Source of the DNA: Aquatica leii
Taxonomy: Eukaryota; Arthropoda; Insecta; Coleoptera; Lampyridae
Reading direction: 5' to 3'
Assembly: GCA_035610365.1 (NCBI GenBank)
Contig: CM069432.1
Location: 237,674,104-237,738,103 of the forward strand
Length of the DNA stretch: 64,000 bases
Below are positions 48,021 to 60,112 of this stretch, in pieces. Under the pieces are notes generated by a model. That model was not told where the DNA came from. It was given only the letters and a program-made list of their open reading frames with translations, and searched no databases. Position 1 is the first letter of the stretch. Every line of letters starts with the position of its first letter. Both the position numbers and the translations under genes were made by a program.

Positions 48021-49454
48021 TTGACTAGTTTGGAGGTAGGGTATACACACTCGTTTTAATTAAAAAACAAACATTTATACTATGATAAAGAATGGATTAA
48101 TGGAAAACATACCGCATATTATTATCTGTACAGCATGGAAATATTATACATTTTGCACAAATCTGGTTTACATTCCAGATCTTTAATTCTGTTGATAAAT
48201 TTAACACTTTGTAAATTTGTAAAAGTTTTGAATCTAATGGGTAATTATAAAGAGAATAAATTTTTTTGTTGTTTTACCTATAATCGTAGTCCCTTCTGTT
48301 TCATTGTGTATCATATTGTGTATTTGAACTACATATATTTGTAGCAGTTCTACAAAACGAGTCTGCAATATCATGTAAACAAATTGTAAGGTGTAAATTC
48401 TTAAACAGTAATTTTTTATATTGTCTAGAGAAATTACGTGTTGCTAGCAACGGTCCACAATTATGCTTAATTTCCAGTTTAAAACTGTGCTTACAATCTA
48501 AATTAGATGAATTGGCAAATCCAAAAGATTGTTCTTTAAGTCTTTGATATATGTGGTACTGGCTTGTTTGAAGACCTAACTAAACGTTTAATTTGCCCTA
48601 AAAAAATTCAAAGGAAAAAGCCGAGAAATAATCTAGAAGACCGTAAACTTTTACATCGTCAACGTCAACGATATGACGTACATGAATAATGTAAAACAAA
48701 GATGCGTAAAATCTGAGAAGGCAAATCATATCCAAAATTAGCAATATGTTCTGATGATATTAATATTGTAATACCACAATGAAGCAGTAAGAAGTGCTCA
48801 AACTCAGCAAACACGCATTGCTGGCTAGTTAACTTATCTGCACAAGGTTGGCGGCTTTGCTTATACTGGCACGGCAGTGGCAAACGATGTTGGGCCGGCA
48901 ACCATATGTCACGATGGCCAGCAGTAGAACCAATGCATTGTTCTGCACAAATACGGCAACTGACCACCAACAATACAACGTTGGAAGTGCACTATAACTT
49001 ACAATGTACCGTTTCAATGCCGCCACAGTACCAGCATACTGTTCAGTTGCATGGCCATTGAAGTACCTCCATGGTGAATTTAAAAAAAAATTAAATTATG
49101 GAATAAAAATGAGATAGTGAATTTGATAAAATAAAATAGCAGGCATAGAAGTTTCATTAGAACACTACTTTTACCAAAACATAAACTAAAATGTTTTTCT
49201 AGTTTTGGTAATTTGAATTTTAACAAAAAAATTATTATTTAGAATTACTAAATATAGTAGTTTTGATTAACTTTTCTGTAATAACTACTAATTTAATTAT
49301 TCATTATTGAAAAGTGTTTGATGGCAGAGCCATCTCATAGTATAATTTTACTATGTGTCTAAAGTTAACTGTAAATAGCTATAAACGACGGAGAACACGT
49401 TGAATTAGTTCAACACCCGCGAAATTCAAAATCTGCTTTAAATAATTCGTCGGG

Positions 49455-49497
49455 ATAAAACCACAATGTAAAAGGTCCTTTTACGTTGTGGTTTTAT
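49455..49497. repeat. 43-bp hairpin
   Basis: ATAAAACCACAA and TAAAAGG pair with CCTTTTA and TTGTGGTTTTAT around a single central T, with one mismatch (G-T type in RNA). Confidence 0.7.
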
Positions 49498-49634
49498 TTT
49501 TTACAATTACTCATTATGTAAACATTCATAAAACCCTTACATATTTGTTACAGATTCATATGTATAGATAGGTAAAGCTAATTCTGGCAAAATGTTTACA
49601 CCTGTTATATTATTTTATTAAATTCACTGTTGTG

Positions 49635-50963
49635 TTAGCTGTATTTTTTTCTTCCAAAATGAAAAATCTACTTTACAAGAACTTCCAATCTTTAAAAGTA
49701 TATTCAACAATGGGTCCAATGTATGACAGAAATTGTCGAAATTCTGTGGGTTTCCATCTCTCCAATTCCGTTAAAGATCTTGGTTTCCGGTTCATTTCTG
49801 TAGGCCAAGAATTTTTTTAATATCTGTCAAGTTCTCTCAAATACTACAAGTTTCTCTTTCTTAATGCGATATAATTGGCTAACATCTCTCCAGGCAAACA
49901 ATAACTTTCGAACAACACCCAAGCAAACACAGTGCATCTAATCCACTGGAAATGTTGAAACAAGTCCAATCCCTAATAAAGATAAAAGGTCCCCTTTATG
50001 GTGATGTTCGCCACATTGTCGTAAAAAACTTTGATCTGTTCGAACAGGAGTATTTAAATTCTGGTATGTCATGCGCTTATTTACATGTAATCCCTTCACA
50101 GTGCATTTGTCACACCCATAATATCCATTATGGCCTTTAGTATTTTTTATAAATGTTCTGGCAGGCATATCGCAGCAAAACGATTTCACTGTAATAGACA
50201 CATGAGTGTGTTCAATTACAATACCTTCTTTTAAATATAGTGACAATTCTTCCACAAATGTCTTAAAAAACATTTCCAATGGAGGTTTCGTATGACCACA
50301 AAAAATTGCATCTGGGAAAGGTGGTTCATTAATATAATCATTAACTTTGCATAAAATTGACCAGAATGTTAACTTCGTAGTTTTTTGGATTGGCAAACCA
50401 TCAATGTTGAAATGTAAATCACACAGCCTCGTACAATATTTTTTAATAATCCTCGTCAAATTGAACTTGAAACCAAAGTACTAAAATTGACCAGATCCCA
50501 TTGTTTCAAATGATATATTTCTAGAAGTTTTCAACAAAGTTCTAGCATCTAATGGAAGATTATTTACATCTGGTTTACTATGTAAGCATGTTAACAATTC
50601 AGAAACCGATGTAAGTGTAAGATTATTCTTAATAGCCCAATTAGATAAAAAAGAAGTAGCATCAATTAGATTGTTACTAAATAAATTATTTCCTAATTGG
50701 TTGGCAACAGTACTAATGTCATTAAAAGTATCATCGTTAACGTTTGGAAATTCAAGTCCCAGTTCAAAGCCGCTGTTCGAATCGTTTTTATTTAAAACAC
50801 AAATATTGGTAGTTGCAGGCTCGCATTTATCTTCATCATTATTTGGTAATTGTTCACACTGATTAATTACACTTTTTTATTTAATTTAATATTCTACACT
50901 CGTTTTTATTAACCTGTACTCATGCCTAACAGATTTTTTCTTAAATAATAATTTAGACGGCAT
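49635..50963 (-). pseudogene. tnp2-type (CACTA/EnSpm-like) transposase, copy 1
   Basis: Possible first exon at the ATG at 50963 (MPSKLLFKKKSV). The main frame from about 50858 has DISTVANQLGNNLF, LSNWAIKNN, LPLDARTLLKTSRN and a TAG near 50480 (GSGQF-stop). ORF 50459-49938 has LHFNIDGLPIQK, FWSILCKV, FCCDMPARTFIKNTKGHNGY and CDKCTVKG (a zinc-binding CxxC). It then continues through a TAG (FPVD-stop-MHCVCLG) to ELERWKPTEFRQFLSY near 49700. This layout is shared by many insect transposases that I associate with animal tnp2/CACTA-like elements. The class name is less certain than the homology to copy 2 (52326-53060). Splice sites of the first intron are not resolved. Confidence 0.68.
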
Positions 50964-51141
50964 GATCAAAGATATACTCATAAAAGTAATTATTATCTTT
51001 TCACGGTATATACACAGAATATTTATTAGATGTATATATTTATAATCTGATTGTGGTCAAGCAAAAACGCGGTAAATAATGAGGAGGTTAAGAGAACCTG
51101 CACTGCAGGTGCGCGTAATGTTACACAGGCAAAATAAAATA

Positions 51142-51773
51142 TATTATCCTCGCCAGGAGTGTTTACCCCTACGTCATCACTTACAATCATATGGTATAAT
51201 ATGAAAAACATGAGTCAAATATTTTCGTAATAATGAATTAAATTCTGATTAGAAAAGATACCCCGAGATGGCAGCACTTAAAGTTGGTATTTTAGTTTTC
51301 AGTTTCAAGTAAACATTGAAACAAAACCCGTATAATTCCAAAATGCAATTACTTATTTGTTGTGATTTATTTTGTAAAACTTAGAGAACTTTAATTTTAT
51401 TATCGTAATGATAACAATATCCTTGAAATGTAACAGGTGTTTGGTACGTTACTTTTGTCAAAGTTAGTTTGCAGGTTATGTAGGTTCTATTACAAACAAC
51501 ACGAGTTTCGACGTTATGTACACTGGTACTACATTAGTCAAATAAGAATTCAATTCATATGAATATAAAACAAATTTATTTCGTGTTTATAGGTTTACTC
51601 TTTCTACTACATTTGCTCATTCAATACCATATGTCGATTTCGTCAAATGCACTGCGAATGTTCACCATCCTTATTTACTTCACTGATTTATATTAGAAAA
51701 CAATATAAACAAATTAGATAGCTAGCTTCAGACATTAATGACGTAGGGGTAAACATTCCTGGCGAGGATAATA
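51142..51773. mobile_element. MITE with 36-bp terminal inverted repeats
   Basis: 51142-51177 and 51738-51773 are reverse complements with one mismatch in 36 (outer part TATTATCCTCGCCAGGA, inner part ACCCCTACGTCAT). The outermost TA on each side could be the target duplication, leaving TTATCCTCGCC ends at 51144 and 51771, as in Tc1/mariner-like MITEs. The 560-bp interior has no transposase. Confidence 0.85.
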
Positions 51774-52325
51774 GATACATTGAATTTAACTTCGAATTTT
51801 CCATGGATGGCTGATTATTTATTAGTATGAATCGCTACCAAAAATAAGGCAATTTACACAAAAGATGTCTATTCTATTTTGTTTATGGCTATTCTCCCAC
51901 ATAATCATAATTTTTCATGTTCGGCAAAAACACGAACAGAATCGAAGCATATTTTACGGAGATGCAGCGGGATATTCAAAGATTGACGTTTTCCAACCCG
52001 GCGGTGGCTAAGCATACGTTACACACATATGTTTACAATGCAGGTTAGACGGTGCATTGACGAAGTATTCTACGACAAAATATAATTGAAAGTTGCATGT
52101 GTCCATACTGCACCTTACCGTCAATGCAGTGCCATAATCTACACTAAACCGACAATGCCATCGTTGGCCCGGCTAGCGGCCGGACTTTCGGTGCTTGCTG
52201 GGAATATAGCGAAGTCTATATTACTATTTGACAATGCAACAGGACCGACATATAGCAGAAGTGTGCTGAATTCAGATGCTTTCAAATGGGACAATTCTTC
52301 TAGACTTCTGCATTTTCTGTTATTC
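51774..52325. other. Spacer with GC-rich patch
   Basis: No gene recognised. A GC-rich patch near 52110-52200 includes GCCATCGTTGGCCCGGCTAG, which loosely recalls the block near 48890. The ORF 52086-52367 crosses it without family support. Confidence 0.35.
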
Positions 52326-53060
52326 TCAGTTAGTATATACTATAAAACAGAAACTAAGTTGAAGTAATGGAGTTTCTGATAAATTATGTTCTTCGTGATT
52401 TTGTAAAACAAATGTTTTGTCATTTCTTTTGGGTGCGTCTAGATCGGAAAATACAACCCGACCTTTTACGTACTCGCCAACTTCTGTACATTTGTCACAA
52501 CTGAAATATCCGGTATGGGATTTAACACATTTCAAAAACGCCTTGGCAGGATCGTCGCATATGAAACTATGAATTCTAACTTTATAGTGCTGATTTTTGT
52601 ATACAAAACTATTGCTAAACATATTAGTAAGTTCGATAATAAATGCTTGCAAAAACTTATCTAACGGTTTCGGTTTACAAATTCCATAAAAATGCCTACC
52701 ACAAAAGGTATACTGTTAAAATTTTTGTTTTTCTATAATCCCAAAATTGGCCATAACTGAATTTTAGAACTACGAAATGAAGGTAACCCATCCACATTAA
52801 AAGCAATTTTAAACAAAAGATCAACAAATTTCGAATAACGTAAGAATTCTCTTAGTGCATTTTACAAACCAAAGTGGCAATAATCTTCGTTTGTTAAGGT
52901 TTTGCAAACAAATTTTTGGGATGTTTTAAGAAGTGTTCAGCAATCTAAGGGCAGTTCTGGATGCAGATATGCCAGAATATGTAAAAGGTCGGTGATAACC
53001 TTATGATGTATAGTAGCAGGAGCCACAGTAACCTATTGACGCAAACTGTTCAAAAGATAT
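52326..53060 (-). pseudogene. tnp2-type transposase, copy 2 (truncated)
   Basis: On the minus strand: TVAPATIHHKVITDLLHILA, LHPELPLDC-stop-TLLKTSQ, FNVDGLPSFRSSK, QLWPILGL and FYGICKPKPLDKF, then ORF 52652-52326 with HSFICDDPAKAFLKCVKSHT and CDKCTEVGEY. These blocks line up one by one with copy 1. The C-terminal half is missing beyond 52326. Stops and frameshifts are frequent, so it is older than or more decayed than copy 1. Confidence 0.68.
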
Positions 53061-53364
53061 TCTTCATCATCTGAGTACGAAGTGTCAAGGATACAGTTTT
53101 TAAGTCGGCTGCAAAGTAGTATTGTCACTTATATAATCTGCACTTGGAACTTTACAAGCATCATTTTTTTGGCATAGCTGTAATTTTTTTTGACAACTTT
53201 AAATTTCCTGTATTGTATATTTATAAGATTGAGCAGCTCTTCAGTATAATTGACCAATGACAAAATTATAACTACGTCCGTTTTTACTACTTGATGTATA
53301 AAATATTTTAACTTATATCAATGGATTACTAAGAGATACCTTCTAAATAATGTCATATGTTCTA

Positions 53365-54125
53365 GCTTTCTTTTTTTTAAGGTTCATTTCATTGCTGTAG
53401 CGTTGTGGAGAATGCTTTAACCAGTTTTTGATGCATTGACTAACATCTTCCTTCTTTATTGTCGGTGTAAGCTCTCTGTACAGCTTCTACACAAAAAAAT
53501 TCAGATTAAAAAATAAAAACATTCTTTTTTACCTATAATAACGCCATTTAATTTTAATGATAAAAACGAAAGTTTAGAGCCTCGCGATCCAAATTAATTA
53601 TACTTTGCAACCAATGAGTTCGTTAATACACTACGAAGAATGTTATTTACTTGAAAAACAGTATCTTGACCTCCCAATTTTAAAAAATATAAAGGCTTAA
53701 AATATGAAATTAAAAAATAATTACATTGAAATTTTTATTAATTTACCAATGCAAGTATGTTTTCTTTGTCATCAAGGTAATCCTCCAGAGTAGATACTTC
53801 TTCAAAATTACTTAAAGAAAATTTTATTTTAATATCTGGAAGAAGTTGAAATGAGCCTTCACTTGATACAATTTAATTTTGTTTCTTAATCCAGCTTAAA
53901 ATTTGGTTGTTCTGCTCTTTCACATGTAGCAATACATTTAAAAGTTTCTCTTGGAATGCTTAAAAGTTTAATCACAAATAGTAAATTAAAAAAAAGAAAT
54001 AGATTACCATCATTAGAAGCAGTAGACACATACGACCTAATTAAATGTGATTCAAGTGCTGCTGAGGAAGGAGAATTATGAAACACTTGGGAAGATGATG
54101 CTTTTGAAGACTGAGCTGCAGTGGA
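53365..54125 (-). pseudogene. DUF4806-like protein gene with introns (broken)
   Basis: Exon-like blocks on the minus strand: 54125-54009 (SSSQVFHNSPSSAALES, donor G|GTAATC); 53960-53745 (FQEKLLNVLLHVKEQNNQI, stop, then FSLSNFEEVSTLEDYLDD, donor GTAAAT); 53695-53533 (LKLGGQDTVFQVNNILRSVL, TAA, FGSRGSKLSF, donor GTAAAA); and about 53487-53365 (KLYRELTPTIKKEDVSQC, IKNWLKHSPQR). LED.L.D, then LGG, IL..LLT.SL, G.+G+K and WLKHSP are landmarks of DUF4806 proteins of insects. The first block joins well, but the last exon's phase does not match, so an indel is likely. Two in-frame TAA codons make it a pseudogene that kept its introns. An ORF at 54203-54451 may be a further upstream exon. Confidence 0.55.
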
Positions 54126-54489
54126 AAAGTTTTCATTTATCAGAGTTTGACAATTTCAAACTTCTACAATTACAACAATAAGCACGTTAGATACCTTCCA
54201 CTTCATTTACCATCTTTATTAATAGCTGATAAACAAAAGTTAATTTTTGGGGGCCTTCGACATTTAGTTAAGGCAGTCTTATCATCACTGCTATTACTAT
54301 TGGAATACCATAGTCGTTGTTTAATCGTCCTCTTTTTTCTTAGTGCTTCTACCTCCACCTCACTTTCAATGTGAGATGTGTTGTATGTGATGATGATATT
54401 GTTAGCAACCACTGATTTAACAATATTGCACACGACTACTAGATATAACAACGGGTTACGTATACTTTAGTTTCCTTATAACTTCACAC

Positions 54490-54670
54490 GTTTTACTAAT
54501 GTACGATCAACGGAAAAACTTTAACACGAACTCGTTTGTTAATCCTCGACAAATAATCTCGACAATATTAACGCGTTCGCTCGCTACACTCGCTCACGGC
54601 GTTAAAATGTCTCAATTAATAATCGCTATCATTAACAACCTTGTTAAATAACTATTGATAAACATTGTAT
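54490..54670. repeat. Foldback repeat with GAGCG-rich core, copy 2
   Basis: The reverse orientation of 42678-42803: GATCAACGGAAAAAC, AATAATCTCGACAATATTAAC, CGCTCGCTACACTCGCTCA, AATTAATAATCG and AACAACCTTGTT follow in mirror order. Confidence 0.65.
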
Positions 54671-57130
54671 AAATTAATACAAAAAACGTAGATATCTGAA
54701 TTAAAAATTCACTGCACAAAACCCAAACTAAATTGGTTAAAAAATAGAATTGAAGTTTTGCATTCTGTAAAATTAGGTTTAAAACCGGTATCATTGTGTG
54801 TGTATTTATTGTTATCATTCGGAGAATAGTACCTAGTGATAAATAAATATTAACTCGTATGCCATTCTTTTATGAATTTTGCGCACCCATTACAAGCATC
54901 TAGTATAATAGGGTAGTGTACGCCACTGTAAGTACCGTTGCGACTTGTGTTGGTCTTTCGCCATCTAGTTTAGTTAGTCCCCAACTAGCCTGCTTACAAA
55001 TTTTATATGATTAGTCAAGGACTGTTTATTTAAATAATGTTTTTAATATAAAACTATCTTTAAAAATGACAAAAAAGATTTTTATAGAATTTACGTCCTT
55101 AATGAATTTCGTTGACGTCATCTGCGTGCTAGAAATTTTTGCGTGTTTTAATAAAATTGTATTTTTTTTACAAGACTGGTATTAGTGATTTAATTTTAAT
55201 TAATTGACCAGTAATGTCAAAATATGTATACTTAGTACCAATCTTTACAAAATTTACTAGATTTTTATAATTTTAAAATTAGCTCAAAAAAGCAAAAATT
55301 CTAAAAAACGGTATAAAAAACTTATAATTAGAAACTTGGATTCGTTCCATAAGACAAAGTTAATGACAGTAATATGCTATAATTTGTTAATGAGAGCTAC
55401 AGGACAATACTAAAATAGTAAATAATCAAAAACGATTATCAAAATTTTAAATTAGAGATTTCAAATGCGATTATTGACTAACAGATTGGGTTATCAAAAC
55501 ATTTATATATTTTTTAGTAATAAGTCATTCTAGTTTATCACAAGCTTAAAAATTGCATTCGACTTTAAAAATTAATTAAACAAACTTCTACACTTATTTG
55601 CAAAAATTAATATTTACATACAAACCGCGTTTTTGTTTAATAAATGCAAGTAAGCTCAATAAGAAAAGTGCTTCTGAAAAATAAAATAAAAACTACGTGA
55701 CACAATAACTAAATATCTTTTATTTTCTACAATTGCACGTACAAATAAAACCAAACTGATTTAATTAAAAACCGATTACAAAACATGTTTAACATTGTGT
55801 TAATAAATTTTATAGATAGTACCTATTTTAGCATTGCAAAAATAGATAAAAAATCATGCGGTAAAATTTCTCCAAAGACAACGAAATTCCATTAACGATT
55901 TAGATTAAATGTTTATTTTCTGTATTTGATTAAATTCTTCAGTGTTATTCTTTGTTGTTATATAATACAACTTGTATATACTTATTACAAGTAATTTTAA
56001 AGCTTATTGTCAATTATAGATTTGTTTTATGTAATAATTTAAAACTATTTTTTTACAACTAATGTTTAAAATAAAATTTATAAAAAAATGGAATAAAAGA
56101 ATTTACAGTAAATGAATGCTTTTTAAAGTTGTATAAGTTTTTTTCAAAACCTTTCTAATCCAATTCCGCCATACATCAATCGCAATTGGATTTATAAGCG
56201 CCATAGAAATACATCAGCAACTGTCAATCATCCGTCAGGAAAGATTGAAATGTTATGTTTCTTATGCACAATTGCAATACCCATCTACTTAGTTTGTGTT
56301 AACAATTAATACCTACTGTGCTGGGAGAACTGCTAACACAGTTTGCAAGTTAAACGTGACGTTTAAATTTCTAGGTAATACGTATCATGTTATAATAATT
56401 ATACAAATACACCTACGCCATATAAAAATACCTTAAATTTATTGTATAACTTTAAAATTGTTAGATATTTTTATAATTATTATATTTTATGTTTCTTTAG
56501 TTATATAATTAAATTTTTAAAAATGTTGTTTTAAATTTAATTGTCAAACTGGTTTTAATAAATGTTAAATCGTATTTTTCAAATGTCTGAATTAAAAAAA
56601 AATATTTTTTAAATTACAAAACATATTATTAATTTTTTGTTTATGTTATATTTCTACATTGAATATTATTTGTTCTGGTCAAATTTTAAAATTCTCGCAT
56701 GATTGTTTAATGCAGTTCTACTACTAAAAATTAAAAAAAACAATGACTTTTTTCTTTCAACTTCTTCAAATATCTTTAAAACAGTAAATGTAGTTTTTTT
56801 CAACTTTATACTACGAAATAAATTAAAAAACTTTTCTAAACATTTTTTAACAATAAAAGAACTGACTTAAAAATTGCTTCAAATAAAATGTACTAAAAAG
56901 TATTCCCTTTCTAATAACAGTTATAAAAATTGGTCAACGTGGTAAATAATGATCGCTGAACATAGATAAAAAAAATATTCCGACTTTTTTTGAAGTCGGT
57001 TAAAAATATTTTTAATCGGAATGGAAATTCATGTTTGTTCGAAACTGACAATCATTTATTTTCAAAAATAAAAGAATCTGAACTTCTTTTGACTAAATGT
57101 AGGCAGTACTTTTTACAAATATTCAGTTTT
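54671..57130. other. AT-rich stretch, no gene recognised
   Basis: Very AT-rich. One small hairpin CCGACTTTTTTTGAAGTCGG sits near 56981-57000. The ORF at 56990-57349 overlaps the inverted repeat of the next element and is probably chance. Confidence 0.45.
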
Positions 57131-59670
57131 GCAAAAATTGCAGTCGGTGGTATTGATGACAGACAAAATATTTCTGAATCCAAATATGTATGTCTCCCGT
57201 TTTCTTCCATCACCCACCATTTTCGAGGGAGCCCCAAATCTCTAATTTTACCACTTTTCGATAAATTAATTATAATTTATTTATCGAACGATAATAATAA
57301 TTATAATAATTACTATAATAATAAATATATGGACATAAATTTAATTTAAATGGAAAAAAGGACTATTTTAGCTATAAACAGTAATAAATAAAAAGATATT
57401 CATTGTTACTTGGTGCTTGCTTCCTTTTATACCCTGAGGTACAGCTTTCTCGTTTCAAAAACCAGCAGTACTCCGCCAACATGCTTGCATTACACTTCCC
57501 TGAAAATCTCTTCTCCAGCTTAGAGATGTCTTGATGGAACCGTTCCTCGTGTTCATCCGAGACTGCTCCTAAATTTTCAGGGAAAAAGTCCAAATGCGAG
57601 TGAAGGAAGTTAACTTTAAGAGACATGTTACATCCTATGTCCTTGTACGCTAAAAGCAGTTCCTCGACGTGAGCGACATAATCTTCACTTTTGTGGTTAC
57701 CTAGGAAGTTCTTACAAACGTTTTGAAATGCAAGCCAAGCTCGTTTTTCTTTTCGATTTAGGTGTTCAATAAACGTCGAGTCTTGGAATAGTTGTCTAAT
57801 CTGGGGACCAACAAAAACGCCTTCCTTGATTTTAGCTTCGCTAAGACGAGGAAATTTATTTTTCAAAAATTGAAATGCGCCACCTGTCTTGTCCACTGCT
57901 TTCACAAACTGCTTGATCAATCCAAGTTTGATGTGTAAAGGTGGTAAGTAAATATTTTCCTTCGAAACCAATGAATTGTGGGCGACATTTTTCTGACCAG
58001 GAATAAGATTTTCTCGCAGAGGCCAGTCCCGTACTATGTAATGTTTATCTCGGGCTCGGCTATCCCATTTACAAAGGAAACAGTAATATATCCTGATTAC
58101 AGGCCCGTGAATAGAGCAACAACTTTTAAGTCAGCGCAAAATTTCCACTTATAATCATGATAACTAATTTTATCAAGGATTCTGAAGATGTTTTCGTACG
58201 TTTGCTTCATATCAACAGATGCAACTGGAACTGATGGGAACTTATTCCCATTTGCCAACAGGACAACTTTTAAACTTGTTTTTGATGAGTCTATAAACAG
58301 TCTCCATTTGTCTGGGTCACATGGCATCTGTAGCTCTGTCATCAATAAATTTGCATTAAGGCAGAACACTTAACCTTTATGTTCTAAGAAAAGACATTTC
58401 AGGGTTGCTTGTCTGGTCCTGTAAGAAGGTATTTTTACTCCCTTTTCTAAGAGATTCCTTTTTGAAGTCGCGATCCTAGGAGCTGAGATTTAGTCTTGGG
58501 TAACTGCAAATCCCTGACAAGATCATTTAATTACGATTGAGTGAGGAGGTGAGGTTGCCGAGAAACTAAATCTGCGGAATACTCTTCATCATCATTGAAC
58601 GTATCATTTGAAGCCCCAGGTTGTGGCTCAGAGTCTTTTAAATCAATTTCCGGCTCTAGAGTATAAGTGTTTGGGGGCTCTGGGATTGGCAAAGTATCGT
58701 TATGAGGAACAGGTCTTAGAGCTGACGGAATATTGGGATACTGAATTGTATGCTTACTTTTGCTGGAAAACCCGACTGTGGAAGTCATACAAAAGTAACA
58801 ATCTGTAAGATGACAGCGAGGTTCACGCCAAACCATGGGCGCAGCAAATGGCATTGATTTACGGGTACCTTTGAACCATTTGGTCAAACTACTGTAACAA
58901 GTCGTACAGCAAACTGATGGAGCACAAGTCTTGCACTGGTCGCCAACATGACAATCAAAGTACAATTGATAAGCTGTTTTAACAAGCGGAGAAAAGGGTT
59001 TTCGTTGCGCTTTTAAACTTAATTCCCCGCAGACATAGCAGAAGCTATCGGGATGATTTTTACACTCGCGTGGCATAATTAAACAGTAATTCAACGCCCG
59101 ACAATAACCACAAATCACACTTAGTCACTTGAAAAAATCCGGAGTAAAAGTAGTTTTACTGTTTTACACAAATGAACAAAAATGAACACAAAATCCAGCA
59201 CGTTTAAAACGTCGACAAGTTAACTCTGCAACAGCTATAGATGTACTGATTAAAGCAGTTAAGCAAACAATGTAATATATTATAATGAGAAGAGTAATGC
59301 AAGTTTAAGCCTGTCGAAAATTCCTGTTCAAACCTGCATGTGGTATTGAGATCGCCAGCGTCGTGCAGTTAATCTTCCTAACGGTTTATTGATATTTTTT
59401 TACTGTTCTTATATATTCGTATTTTATTGTTGTTTTTATATACATTTTATAGCAAAACTTTTGCCATATACTTTGGTATAAATTTTATTACCTGCTTTGG
59501 GATGTTTAACGGCTATAAGTTAAAATTCTAAAAAAGAATGCAAAAAATAAAATAAAAATCGGGTCTCCCCAAAATAGGTGGGTGATGGGTAAAAACGGAG
59601 CTCATTTTTGGATTCAGGAGGTCATTTTACATAAGAATCGTCAATAATGGTATTAAGGCCGATTTTTATG
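57131..59670 (-). mobile_element. DNA transposon with long inverted repeats, unnamed family
   Basis: About 57131-57240 and 59557-59670 are diverged inverted repeats of roughly 110 bp. They share CTGAATCCAAA, CCGTTTT, CATCACCCACC, ATTTTSGRGGGAGMCCC-like words and TATTGA(T)GAC in mirrored order. Between them is a single minus-strand gene. Exact ends and target duplication are not visible. Confidence 0.65.
57372..59118 (-). pseudogene. Repeated arthropod transposon protein (unnamed), broken
   Basis: N-terminal ORF 59118-58531, with the probable Met at CLIMPRECKN, has a Cys-rich zinc-binding region: CYVCGEL, CKTCAPSVCCTTCYSSL and CHLTDCYFC. After a stop at 58531 the frame resumes (LVRDLQLPKTKSQLLGSRL), then ORF 58369-58097 with DPDKWRLFIDSSKTSLKVVL and VPVASVDMKQTYENI. 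After an indel comes ORF 57971-57372 with LPPLHIKLGLIKQFVKA, SEAKIKEGVFVGPQI, NFLGNHKSEDY, NFLHSHLDFFPENLG and DEHEERFHQDI. I have seen this protein repeated in many insect genomes as an uncharacterised product, but cannot assign it to a named transposase superfamily. Acidic and His residues in the last block could be catalytic; that is inference. Confidence 0.65.
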
Positions 59671-60112
59671 CGGACCAGTGTTATAAGAATTATTAAAAAC
59701 GCGCATGCATTTATAACTAACTTATATTATGCTAAACTAATCTACCAAATAATTTAAACTCTTTTGCAATCCTGTTTATAATTGATTTGCAAGTTTAATT
59801 TTGTTTTTTTATATTATGGAAAATTGGAAACCTTTTGGAGGGGGCAACCAAATTTTTATGTTTATAAAAACAGTTTAGTATTGTCCCTTTTTGTTGAGAA
59901 TCTATTTTTATAGTAATATCAGTATAAAAAAAGTTGTCAAAATAAATTTGTAAGTGCTAAATGACAAAATGTTTTCTGAAACTGAACTGCTAGAAATAAT
60001 TCCTGAATCATTAAAATTATTACCTACTTCGTAAAATTATCGGAAAAAATAAAAGAAAAAAAATCTTGACAACAAACAAGACGTCAAAACGACGTCAATC
60101 ACACATGCAATT
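59671..60112. other. Spacer, nothing recognised
   Basis: AT-rich, no ORF of note. Confidence 0.45.

Larger units (their letters stand above)
46606..49634. other. AT-rich DNA with small repeats, no gene recognised
   Basis: Contains a TGACGT cluster (47913-48020), a GC-richer block on 48690-49070 with GGCACGGCAGTGGC and GTTGGGCCGGCAAC words that I cannot place, and a near-perfect hairpin at 49455-49497. ORFs here are short and show no family. Confidence 0.45.

Noticed and set aside
56990..57349. Plus-strand ORF of 119 codons
   Set aside because: Runs through the inverted repeat of the next element and an ATAATA-rich tail; probably chance.
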